Shown here one piece after another: positions 1 to 10,403 of a stretch of 64,000 nt of DNA. The DNA is from Gnetum montanum (lineage: Eukaryota; Streptophyta; Gnetopsida; Gnetales; Gnetaceae), in NCBI GenBank assembly GCA_015680685.1, contig MNCI01001300.1, positions 230,547 through 294,546 of the forward strand. Reading direction: 5' to 3'. A program made the translations under genes and the position numbers. Numbering within the stretch: the first letter of the stretch is position 1; each line of letters begins with the position of its first letter. The notes below the pieces were generated by a model. That model made no database searches, was not told where the DNA came from, and saw only the letters and a program-made list of their open reading frames with translations.

Positions 1-467
1 AGACGTCGAAGCTTGGCCTGCCTTGCATCTCAGCTTAGCCCACGAGGTAGATCGAACTTCTGTTCAGACCGTTTTGCTTGTTGTTTTGTGCTTGTTTCAC
101 ATCTTGTAATCGGGGATTCCCCAGTGTAATTTCTCACACGAAATATACATTTGTAAGTCAAAGCGCGGATCTTAAAGCTACGTGTTTCTCTTTTGCCAGC
201 CTCTTTTCATCGTGTTTAGCATTATCGCCGTCGCGATCCGATCACATCGCTTTCCCTTTGTTTTTATGGCCCCTCGAATCAGATCGCTTTCTTTCACGCG
301 CTTTACATTATTTTACTGACCCGTAAGTCCCTGTCTGATCGACAAGACCATTCAGGGCGCCGCGGATTCGTTTTTCCAGCATAGCCCTCGCGCGGATCCG
401 TGGCTAAAACTGTGTACGCCGGAATATTGATCGGTATTTCCAGCTGCCGACATTTTCTGTCGTTACA
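1..467 (+). repeat. 3' end of a Tat-like LTR, CpG-rich
   Basis: Positions 311-467 align by eye with the last part of the T2 LTR (49789-49915): the stretch GTAAGTCCCTGTCTGAT then ACAAGACCATTCAGGG matches GTATGTCCCTATATGAT then ACAAGATCATTTAGGG in the same order, followed by matching segments up to the end. Unlike the rest of the window, many CpGs are kept, so this copy is young, under-methylated, or both. No primer site follows, so it is either a 3' or solo LTR or a truncated one; its start lies before the window. The ORFs in it look like chance. Confidence 0.45.
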
Positions 468-499
468 GATCCCATTGTTCAGCTTATAGGGTGATGAAC

Positions 500-2133
500 G
501 TTTCCTGGAGTCTCTGTAGCTCATCTTTTGGATGTTTGACCCTAACCTCAGCCATGATCAGCTTTCCTTTAGTGGAAATGAGGTCTGATTGTACTGTTGT
601 AACATCTTTAGGGATGTCAAACAAGGATTTCATAACTTGTCCTATCTATAAGAAGCGATCCAAAGCATCCTCATGTTTTGTAGGAGTCATCGAGGTATTG
701 GCCAAAACTTGAGCATCATGTGCTCTTGTGAAGTTTGCTGGTGGCACAATAGGAATGTTAAACAATTCTTGGATGTGGTTTATGACCACCTCTGCTACTC
801 CAGCTGCATCTTGGTGTTGCATGACCACCATTGTGGCACCTTCACCAGTTTCCAATTACACTTGCAATGATGTAGCATTTCTAGAGATCTATTGTGACTA
901 ATGTGATTCCACTCCTCTTTATTAGATTGAGACTTCACTCCTTATAGGATCAATTGATATGGTGGGCTGTACAACATCATTGATCACCTTGAAGAGATTG
1001 GCCTTGTATCTTCTCCCCCAACTGACTGTCTTAGCGATGGCCTTGAGATGGCTCATCGATGGTCGATAATCTTACAATGTCTATGGCGGTTACTAGTCTT
1101 GCTAGCTTGTGGGCTATGTGCTAGGCCCTGCTTCTTGTTGTTGGCTAGGCCTTATCATTTAAGGTGTAGTGGGTTCAACCATCTATTTTTGTTCAGGCTC
1201 CAACATCTCACCAACATCTTTTCTTGGTGCTAGTGGCTTGAGTAATTCAGCATATGAAGCATTTTGAGCTTTTCTAAGGACTTCATTGGTGTACCCCAGA
1301 ATTCTAGAATGCCGGCACAACTTCCTAATTGGACATGGAAAAGGCAATGCAAAATTTCCTATCTTTTACTCTTCAAACTACCTTAATATTTCTGTTAAAT
1401 ATAGATGGGGAAAATTGGCATCAACCTTTCCCATCAAAATTACACTTCCTCTTGCCACATAGGTAGAAATTCTATTTAACCCCTTTGTTGGGAAAATATG
1501 ATAAATGCCAATTTTAAAGTAAATTTTTTCTTCAAGGGTTAATTCTTCATATTTTTTATCTTCTTTTTGGTACATCCTTTTTAACCATACTTTCCTTGCA
1601 TCTGCATCAGAGCGAGTGGACAAATGAGAAACCTTGTGCCCTCTATTTGGAAGATTCAAAACTTCTACAATGGCATTTGTGGAGAAATCTACTGAAATTC
1701 CACCAATATCGATGGTGGTTCCATCTTATTTATTGTGCTAAAATTGATATGTTTCACCCAAATACCATTCTTCACTATCCAAGAGGATAGGCCATAGTGG
1801 AGATCCCTTAAGTAGATCCTTGACTGGTTCAGGGGTGAATTCAGTAAAAGGCCCAAAATTAAGTTCCACAATCATGGCAGAGGATGTGTACCTTTCCTGA
1901 ATGGCTTGAACACATTTTGAGGACAATGTGAGGTGTTGTCCTTGTTCTAGTGCCCTGACCTCTCCACCTTCTGGTTGGCCAAATTGTGTAGTGGCAAAAG
2001 TTTCTTGGTGGATGCTGAATGATTGTGCCTCCTGCTTTACATGTTCTGCATGAGGTCCTTGGCCTCTACCTCTTCTGGGGCATTTAGTTGCACCTTGAGA
2101 AGGTCCTCCATGCTATCCTCTTTTAAGAGCCAT
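500..2133 (-). pseudogene. Broken ORF of unknown family, possibly retroelement-derived
   Basis: Reading the minus strand from an ATG at 2133, one frame is open to 1738 except for a TAG at codon 7, giving a Gly/Arg/Gln-rich start and then a section ending DSEEWYLGETYQF. The frame then shifts: INKMEPPSILVEFQ lies in a second frame, and 1659-1378 gives a further 93 codons including ARKVWLKRMYQKEDKKYEEL. Weaker pieces continue to about 500, including 855-646. The orderly run of long frames on one strand, joined by frameshifts, argues for a real ancestral protein of 400 or more residues. I do not recognise it. It has no zinc knuckle, protease or RT motif that I can see. It could be an accessory ORF of a retrotransposon, since its neighbours are all such elements. 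Confidence 0.4.
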
Positions 2134-2159
2134 CTATAATCACACAAGAAACAATTGTT

Positions 2160-3400
2160 AGTAAGGTTATTTAAATAAATGTGGTTATCTTATACCTTAC
2201 TCAATGCCTTTAATAAACATTTAATTTTTTGCTTAGTATGATTCTAAAGTTAGAAATTTTTTAAGGAAGTTTTCCTAAAAGTGTAATGTTAGACCTAATC
2301 TATTTAGGTGGCACATATAATAACTTAGATGACTTAGGTGAAGGCAGAAAATTAGTTTGGCATGAATTTCTAGGAGTACTTACCCCTATGATATCCTTTA
2401 GGCCATAGCAAGTTTCAAAAAAAAATAAAAAATTATGCACAAGTTGTACTGTACCCCTCCCTCACAACTAGGTTGAACACTATGAGTTTAATTAGGTTTA
2501 ATCGGAAAAGAAATTGGACTATTAGAGAGCAAAATATTGAAAGTTGAAGTTAGACTCATGAAGCTTTGAAAATCATGGAAGAAAATTTGAACAAATTCCC
2601 CCACATCAATTATTAAAAATGATGTGTGTAGTATGTAGGGGTCTCATATATATACTTTTTATGGACATGATATCACGTATGTGATCATGCATACTTGATA
2701 TTACATCGGACCAGATACTGGATACCCAATATTGCATCCCAACCAAGATAGGATACTTAGTAAAATTGATGATTGTTTGAGTTTTAGGGCCAAAATTGAA
2801 GGATTTGAGGTAGATTCAAATGGTCTAGGTAATGACAAGTGGGAATTGAGACACCAAAAGTATAGTGAAGTGGAGTCATATAATGAAATTCTTCAAAAAG
2901 GATGAGGAAAAAGGACATGTAATGGTTCTAAAGAATGTTCAATTAAAATGGTGACAAAGGAAAGAATAGATTTGACAATGGAGTACTTGGAGGGTATAAA
3001 ATGATGTGGTGGTGTGCAACAAGTAAAAATTACAAAAGTCACACAAGTAAGTCCTCTCCAAAGCAAGTTTCAACCTAGCATGCCCTTGTATAACCACACC
3101 TTAAAATGTCCATAAGCACTAGAAGGGTTAAATGCAACCTGCACCTATCGAACAAAACACACACATGTTAAGCACCACCACTATGAGGTATGAATTCTAT
3201 GCCACACAAGACACAAATTAGTAGTACTTGGACCATGAGATGAGACAAATTGTAGATGGGATTGTAGAGATTGGGACGTGAGGTAACTTACCCTAGGCAT
3301 AATGAATCCTAAGTGTTGTGCCTAATTAAAGTACCATTAGCCTTTTGATCCAAGATAAAAACCATGTCCATGCCTCTGATCAGTGACATCGCATTATTTT
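2160..3400. other. Stretch without a supported gene
   Basis: AT-rich sequence with no ORF worth calling. Around 2670 there is a GATATC palindrome (ATGATATCACGTATGTGAT) like those in the U3 of the neighbouring LTRs, downstream of a TATATATA stretch, so a decayed LTR of the M1/E family may lie here. I could not find its ends. Confidence 0.3.
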
Positions 3401-4045
3401 ATCCTAATGATAGACAACCATAAGAGCATCATGACAGTAAGGTGTATGATCACTTGGCATTTTGTGCAAGGGAGGAGTGATTTAAATTTGTTTTTTGCAT
3501 GTTTTTCTTGAGCTTTTCTTTTTTGCTTCACTTCTTTCTTTTCTTCTTTGCATTTTTTTTCTTTTTTTTTCTTTTGGTTGCTTTTGCACTTTGTCTTTTC
3601 AAAGGTGATTTGGTGAAGCCACCAACCTTTAGGCATGGATGCATGTCTTTCTAGTGGGACCCCCCTAGAACAACATTGAGTTTCTTTATTGAGTACCTTG
3701 ATTACAACTCTTACTTCCATTATTTTTTATATCTACAAGGATCTTAGTACAACCAAGCTGCATGATGGCATAAACAAATGTCACCAAAGAGAATCGACAA
3801 GTCCCCTTGATGTCACACCCTTGCCATTCCTTCTTAGTCCATCACTCTTCACTCTAGGCATAATGAGTACAAAGTTACTTTAAGTTTTGATGATAACAAG
3901 AATATCATCATACATAGAGTAAGAACCTCTTATTTATAGAATGGGTGGGTGGATGTTGTGGTTCACTGTCCAAATAATTAATCATTTGTAACTCAATAAC
4001 ATCGAAAAATGCCTCAACTGACTCGTTACAGATGAGATTATCCAC

Positions 4046-4841
4046 TGATGAGTGGCGAGATACCCCTACACTCAACCATACAAATTCGAGCATAGCACGT
4101 GCGATCTGGTTGAACTCCGCAGACTAAGTGCCTACACACCCCATGGAACACTTAGGGTTAATCATTCGTTGTCTTCCCAGACTTACTTGTAGTTGTCACG
4201 GAGTATGGTTAAGTAAGTTTGAGGTATATGATTTTTATAGTTTTTATGTTTTACCTCCTATGCTATTGAGTTTAAGGGTTGAGAAACTAATTACTAACTC
4301 TAACTAATGAACTAAGTCTAAATTACCTAGCGTCAGCATCCGTTCCCACTTACCATACACACCTTGAACCGATGCAACCGTGGCTACCAAATGCTAATCG
4401 TTGCTGGGATCACCACGTGTAACGCACGTGCTCGAAGTGGTCATACTGAGGCACTTAACTAGGAGAGAAGGGTTGAGAGAGAAAATAATAAATAACAAGT
4501 AATAAATAACAGGTAATAAATAACAATAATAAAATCCTATTCCATGCATTGCAAGGTTTATCCGGAAAGCTTGTCTTTATTGCTGTACACAAACTTGTGT
4601 TCAGGTACAATGTTTGCTCGAATAAAGATCTGATCACTTTGGGACTCCTACTGTGGGCACATGGAAAATATTCTATCTCTGGAGTGATCAATCTGCCAGA
4701 GTTTCCCTACTATCTAGCCTAGGATGAGGAAACAAGGGAGAGTTGCCTCTTATTTATAGATATGACGGCACACCACGATCTCGCATATGCAATATCATGG
4801 GGGAGGATGCGATATCACGTACGCAATATCACGTCCCATCA
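4046..4841 (-). repeat. Solo LTR inserted in M1
   Basis: A 796-bp LTR. On the minus strand it starts TGATGGGACGTGATATT and ends CTCATCA. It has a TATA box (CTATAAATAAGAG on the minus strand), GATATC-type motifs next to its start, and the conserved block ending in AATAAAG. The flanks are TCCAC at 4041-4045 and CCCAC at 4842-4846, a near-perfect 5-bp target duplication. Its sequence differs clearly from the M1 LTR at 7499-8170. The flanking sequence on both sides reads as M1 3' region. It is therefore better explained as an independent solo LTR than as the 3' LTR of M1. Confidence 0.65.
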
Positions 4842-4880
4842 CCCACAAAAAGATAAAATGAAAAATTGGAAAATGAAAAA

Positions 4881-7364
4881 TTAGAAAACAAAAAATTGTA
4901 AAACCAAAGAAAAGAAAAAACATTTACTAATTTTGTTTGTTAGAATGGGTGGTTTTCCCAGATGACTAAACCTTTGATCATGGTGAGAATTAATAAATGG
5001 AAAGTTAGGATCCATGCATGTTGGAAATATTGGGGTCATGGCAAGAATGTACCCAAATTGGGGTTTACACACTTGATTAAAGTAGGCATAATGGGGTAGA
5101 TTATAAGATGTGGTCATGTGATAAGAAGTTGACCCACTATGACACTTGTGACCATAGTATAGTATGCAAGGATTGATATGTTCCCTTATGTTGTTATATT
5201 CATTGGGTTGCATGGTTGTTGGAGGATTAATTGGTGGTCTAGAGAAGGTAACAAGAGGTGTTGAGTTTGAAGAGGAAGGTGCATCATGGTGTTGGGCTTG
5301 TGTTGAGTTAGAGGATGTAGTGGTTTCAGAACCGTGCTGTCTCTTTCTACAACCATGCCTAAAGAAAGGGTGCTTCTAACATTGTGGAGGATTCCCACTA
5401 CTATTGATAGTAGTAGCACAAGTAATGTTCATTGGTTGGTGCTATGGTGCAAAACCTACTAGTACAATTGGTGGCAATGTAGAAGGAGGTGAAAGGTGAG
5501 AATATTGAGAGTAAGGAGGAGTGTAAGGAATATGAGGTGGTGATCTTGTAGGAGAGGACATGGGTTGATGATACTTGGGAGAGTGATAATGATGAGGTGA
5601 AGTAGAGGATGTTGATCTAGTTGGAGAAATAGGATGTTGAACATAATAAGCACTTGGTTACGGGTGATACAAAGGGTGTGGCCAGTTTGGCGATGGCCTC
5701 CCCCATGACTAGGGGTTTTGCCACTATGGTTGAGCATAGTACTAAGGCTGGTAAGAATTCGCCCATGGATAGTACGATGAGTTGTGGAATTGCCCATAAA
5801 TTTATGGGATAGGGATGTGCCCAACCATGTACTTCTATATGAAATGTGGATGTAACATTCTTCTCCAATGCTTATGTAGATGTGACAAGATTAGGCATTG
5901 GCCGTTTGGGTGATTGTATAGGTAAACATCACATTGATACTTATGATTTGTGATTAAGCCCCTATCCTCATTTTCTTCAAGCCTTTTTTCTGATTATCAA
6001 ATGGTGTTCTATCCTATTTCTAGGTTTGGTATCCTTTGCTTGTTTTGGTTGTCAAATTTATCTTGCATGGGTCTCCCTCTAATAATGTCTACATATTCTC
6101 CACATTTTTCATGTACCCACTTTGTCATCTTGTTGATCTTTGCCTTGATTTCATTTAGTGATTTCAATATTGGCAAAGGTAGGGATGGTTTCACCTCCTT
6201 GAGGTGAGTTGATTTCTCCCCTTCATGATTATGGACCTTTGTTATTTCAAGAGTTTGGTCCTGTTGAGATTTTTTAACATTCTCCCATTTGGCTATTTCT
6301 CCTTCTTCTTTTGCTACCAAATTAATAAGCTCTTGGAATTGATGGGTTCGTAGTTCATATAGTTGACTTGGGACATACATCCCTAGGTTCTCCCTTATTT
6401 TATTACAGAGCCCATCCATGATGTGATACATTAGCCTTTCCTCAGAGAATCCATGGCCTAGGCATTTCTTTAACAAAGAGTAATATCTTTCTAAGGCAAT
6501 GTCCAATGGTTCATGTTGCCCTTGTTTCCACTCTTGGATTTTTCTCCTTAAGGCTAACACTCTTGCACAAGTTTGATATATTTCTTTGAAGAGGTTTACC
6601 ACTGTAGGCCATTGGTGAATTAAATTTGATTTTAAAGACCTGTACCACACTTTTGCTTGGCCAATGAGTATCATAGGGAAGAGCTTAAGCCTTTGCCATC
6701 CATTCTTAATGTTGTTCCATATATAGGCATCATAGAAGGCTTGTAAATGATGTTGTAGATCTGAATCATATCCTCCTGAGAACTTAGGAAAGTTATTTAA
6801 ATCAAGCATGGGTAGATGAATTTCCTTGTGATGCCTACAGGATATCTGAATGGCCTCTGTTATATGAATTAGGCTCTTAGTGGCCATTAGGGGTTCATTG
6901 TCACTAAATAGGTTATGAGTTCGTGAGCTAGGACAATGTTGTCTATGTTCATGTTGGCATTCTTGATTTTGCCTATGGGTTTGATTTTTATTTCTATGCA
7001 GACCCCTTAAGGAATAGTCATCTATGTCACAACCTAACATTGAAAGAGCAGAGAAAGAGAGAGAACTGGAAGACTCATCATGACTTTCGTAAGTCTCCCA
7101 ATCATCCCTTGATGTACTCTTGCCACCCATTGAGAAGGTCCTAGGCCTTATGGGCCTCCTCTCTCTAGGGGATGTCCCATCTTCACTAGAGGTGTTTGAG
7201 TTGGATGGAAAAATTCCTTAAGTATCATTGGGATGTCTATGAACATATGAAACTCCTGCATAAGCTTGAGTACTCCAAACTTCTTCTTCATCATAAATTT
7301 CATTGGTTCTCTAATGAATTGCCTCACTAGATGTTGCGTTATTGCTGTCTTGTGAAAGAGACAT
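4881..7364 (-). pseudogene. gag: Retrotransposon gag of M1 (core ORF 6009-7130 intact)
   Basis: Capsid/nucleocapsid polyprotein of a Ty3/Gypsy-type element. The likely start is the ATG at 7364, matching the start of the E gag (NNATSSEA in both). Two stops interrupt the first 78 codons, then 373 codons are open (7130-6009), the longest ORF in the window. This holds the Retrotrans_gag core: NNFPKFSGGYDSD, GQAKVWYRSL, and a HEPLDIALERYY segment. After 6009 the same frame continues past three stops into a motif of the form C-x6-H-x4-C-x5-H-x2-H (YQCDVYLYNHPNGQC), then a long Pro/Ser/Thr/Tyr/His-rich tail in shifted frames to about 4881. A canonical CCHC zinc knuckle is absent. The family assignment is secure; whether the Cys/His motif binds zinc is inference. 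Confidence 0.85.
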
Positions 7365-7479
7365 TTTTGTGAATTGTGTTTGAACTAATTAAATGTAATT
7401 TCTTTTTCTAAAAGATACATTGTTAATACCTTGTTACAGTGATCTTGTATGATATAACTAATCTAGATAACTAGCACCA

Positions 7480-7497
7480 TCCCCAGCAACAACGCCA
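7480..7497 (-). promoter_or_regulatory. Primer-binding site, tRNA-Asp type (M1)
   Basis: The minus strand reads TGGCGTTGTTGCTGGGGA one base after the LTR end. This fits the complement of the 3' end of plant tRNA-Asp (TGGCGCCGTTGCCGGGGA) with three differences, all transitions. It marks the start of reverse transcription and fixes the element as running on the minus strand. Confidence 0.8.
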
Positions 7498-7498
7498 A

Positions 7499-8170
7499 TG
7501 ATGAGTGGCAAGGTACCCCTACACTCAACCATACAAATACAAGTGTGTACGTGCAATCTGGTCAAACTCCATAGATGGACTAGTTGTGGCATCTAGATAG
7601 TTATGCATTGATCGCAATTTGTTGTCTTCCTACTTGGACTAGTATTTACTTTATCACATATGGTTTAGTCAAGAGTGAGGTGTATGATGTGATCCCTACT
7701 ACTATGCTACTCTTAAGGATAATAAGAGATAAGTTAATTAAAATAATGGGCAATAGGAAATAAGTTCTAAGCTAGCCTAAGGGTGATGAGCATCTATCCT
7801 TAATCATCCTTATGCATCTTGGACTTCGTATACTACTTCTAGGATTACCAACTGCACATCACTTGAAGCACTACTTGATACGCTACTATGTTACCACGTA
7901 GTTACACTTAAATCTTTGTGATTAATGTGTTATCATTCTATGTTAACAAAAAGAATAGTAAATGATGATAAAAGAAATATTAACTAAGAAAACAAAAATA
8001 AATAATTAACAATTAAAATAATTAAAGGCTAAGTAAATGCTATAATGATAGAGTAATCTTGATCTTTATTGCCAATTGTGTGCGTGTCCAAGTACGTCAC
8101 ACTCGAATAAATTTTTTGTACAATTACGAGCATCACACTGTGGGCATGCACTAAGAATAACTAAAAGCTA
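7499..8170 (-). repeat. Partial 5' LTR of M1
   Basis: It begins (plus strand) TGATGAGTGGCAAGGTACCCC directly beyond the primer site, and is similar along its length to the reverse complement of the E LTR until about 8170, including the block around the AATAAAG signal (8061-8148). Its U3 and TATA region are missing; the sequence 8171-8440 does not match the LTR. Confidence 0.65.
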
Positions 8171-8440
8171 ATTTTTCTAATGATCTAACTACTAACTAAT
8201 GATCTAACTAAATTTTCTAAAGAACTTCTTTTAATGAAGGATATTTGACTACTAATTTTTCTAGATCATGTACCATTTGGAGTAAATTTTCTACATAAGA
8301 TTAATAAAAATTGATAAGGTGAATATCTTTCACCTATGGTACAACATTTTTGCTTTGAAATAAATATTGGTATTAAAAAAAAACTCTCTTAAAAAAAACT
8401 CTCTATCTTAAATCCTTTTGCTATTTTAAGTTTAAGTATG

Positions 8441-8782
8441 TGATGAGTCATGAATTGCTGGCTATGATATCATAGCCGTGATATCACAACAACCGCGATA
8501 TCGTGGCCCGCTGCAAGTTCTATAAATAATAGGTGGCTTTTCCTTTTCTTTTCCATCTAGATTTAGATCCTTAGCCAAACTATAGCAGTTTTACCATTCC
8601 AAAGTTAGAGTAATTTCCATGTGCCCACAGTAGGAATCTTAAAGTGAACGGATCTCTACTCGAGCAAATTGTACCTGAGCACATATTTGTGTATGGGAAT
8701 AAAGATGAAATTTCTGATAAACCTTGTAGCATATGGACTAAGCTAAATAGGAATTAATTACTATTAATATTTAAATGCTTTC
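8441..8782 (+). repeat. 5' LTR of E, first part
   Basis: Matches 16664 to about 17020 of the 3' LTR. It holds three GATATC sites within about 40 bp near its start (8465-8500), a TATAAATAA box at about 8521, and the conserved block up to AATAAAGATGA (8621-8710). The match breaks after CTTTC at 8778-8782. Confidence 0.8.
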
Positions 8783-9204
8783 TATTGGCACATTTAGCCA
8801 TTTCATGGAACAACAAAGGTGATAAAATACGAATGAGACATAGAAGATATTCAAATAAAAAAATATATGATGGTTGTATCCTATTGATATTTTAATACCA
8901 GAGGTTTCATGTGGAAATTTGTTGAGTGAAGATATAGTGTTTCCATTTTCAAATGATGATACCAAGGAAAGGAAAATTTATCATGCCCCTGTGTGATAGG
9001 AAGATTGAAAAAAGAATTGAAAAGCTTTATCGATTAAGAAGAGCCGAGCCCACCCCGTTCATGAATGCATCAATAAGAAATTAAAATCCCTGTTAACCAT
9101 TGTTAAGTTCACATTTTATATTTGGCCCTGCCTTACAAAAATCTAGAAAGTTTGATTTCCAAAAAGCTTCAGTTTCCAGAAAGCTTCAGTTTCCAAAACA
9201 GTCA

Positions 9205-9630
9205 GGGCGGCAATAGAAGTGTTCTCCTCAATCTGCGAATATCGGGCACAACCAGATTATCGTCAGAATCGTTCTTGAGATGGCTTTGGGTGGCATCGAT
9301 GGCCTTGGTGGTAGCATAAACCTCCTAGTCAGAATCATATCCAGCATTCAAGGCATCCATTTCTTCCTGATTCCCACCGTGAACGCATCTAGCGGATCCA
9401 CTTCTTTGTCGCCGTCGTCACTGTCAATATTGATGTTGCTGAAACCCCCGGTGTACTCGATGTTGTCCAGGACGTGACCTTCAAAGTGGTCATTGGGGGG
9501 CTCTAGTCAGTGACAGTATGTACAGACACCCCTACAATTTCGCAGATTCAAACCCCAGAATGGTAGAATTGCCCAGGAGACTTGGCCTGTTTATGCCGAA
9601 ACCCTCGAATCCGAACCTGCGCTTTGAAAT
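9205..9630 (-). pseudogene. RH24: 5' fragment of a plant DEAD-box RNA helicase, RH24/DDX42 type
   Basis: On the minus strand three blocks fit the N-terminal, pre-helicase part of plant RH24, in order: RRFGFEGFGINR (about 9619-9584), HVLDNIEY then EVDPLDAF (about 9475-9378), and ALNAGYDSD-stop-EVYATTKAIDA then NDSDDNLVVPD (about 9352-9240). RH24 is an ATP-dependent RNA helicase of the DDX42 group. The start codon position holds ATT instead of ATG (9630-9628). Compared with the family about 40 codons are missing after DPLDAF, there is a TAG in the SDEEVY motif, and there are frame changes. None of the helicase motifs (Q motif, DEAD and others) is included. It is a dead fragment, probably captured by the insertion it lies in. 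I rely on remembered family sequence, not on a search. Confidence 0.75.
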
Positions 9631-10395
9631 TCTGATCCTTACTATTTCACGATGAATCTGCAAAAATGACTGCCTCTATCTTGCATGAAGGTCTACCCAT
9701 GGTCACACTACAAAAAAAATCCATTGGCTGAGAACAAAGGCTACAAAGAAAATAGCTCTAGCGACAGGCGCGTTTCCAGCTCACCGCCGTAACTTCCAAT
9801 AATTTGTTGCAGGTTGCTACCTCGCCAAACAGGGCTTTTCCCAAAGAACACATTTCAAATTTTTAGGCAGTATGTCATTCACTCCTCCTGGAACCTGCCA
9901 TCCAAAACAGCATCCATGCCCGATGCCGATGCATTCGATATCGCATACGAGTCTACTGAATGTGGCAACAAAGACACAAAGGCACACTAAGACAGGTGTC
10001 AAGAGATATTTTGGGCTGATGCCGGTAAACCAGAGTTGCAGTTCATCAAGAATAAAATTTTAAATGGTCACAATATCACATACACTAATAGTGTGAAGCC
10101 TTGGTTATAAACTTACTTTTTAATTTAATTATCCCAAGGTTTCAAAACATTATTTTTCAAACATTATTATATAAGTTACTACCTATAAAAATATTTGTAA
10201 TATTAATAGTAAAATATTTGTAATATTATATTAAATATTTGTAGTATTTATTAATGATAGCATAAATTCCTCCTAACTTTATGTATAACTTCCTAACTAC
10301 ATAACTTCCTCCTAACTAGATGGGTAAGTTGTAACCTCCTTACTTGGGAGAAAAGTTAGCTAGGATATTTTGGAATGTAACTACCATGTGAACCT

Positions 10396-10403
10396 TATAA
10401 AAG
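10396..10403 (+). promoter_or_regulatory. TATA-box-like site in the insertion
   Basis: CCTTATAAAAGG is a strong TATA-box match, followed about 40 bp on by a sequence that could be a transcribed leader. No ORF of note follows, so its use is unknown. Confidence 0.3.

Larger units (their letters stand above)
3400..8170 (-). mobile_element. M1: gag-only Ty3/Gypsy-type element, truncated
   Basis: Minus-strand element. In its own direction it runs from a partial 5' LTR (8170-7499) through a tRNA-Asp primer site (7497-7480) and a gag (7364 to about 4880) to a non-coding 3' part that continues past the inserted solo LTR to at least 3400. The 3' part is collinear with element E: a segment near 3781-3880 matches E at about 14960-14990 (AAGGGTGTGACATCAAGGGG and similar), and an A/G-rich block at 3540-3590 corresponds to 15136-15180. 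No protease, RT, RNase H or integrase is visible. The U3 of the 5' LTR and the 3' LTR were not found, so the left end is uncertain. Confidence 0.6.

Noticed and set aside
3394-3720. 108-codon minus-strand ORF, Lys/Glu-rich
   Set aside because: It is the translation of a low-complexity A/G-rich tract that corresponds to the A-rich microsatellite of element E.
4046-4841. LTR as the 3' LTR of M1
   Set aside because: It has its own near-perfect target duplication, differs from the M1 5' LTR, and M1 3' sequence continues beyond it.
9817-10063. Overlapping 61- and 63-codon ORFs upstream of the RH24 fragment
   Set aside because: They lie on opposite strands, have no family signature, and fall where the 5' untranslated part of the captured helicase transcript would be.
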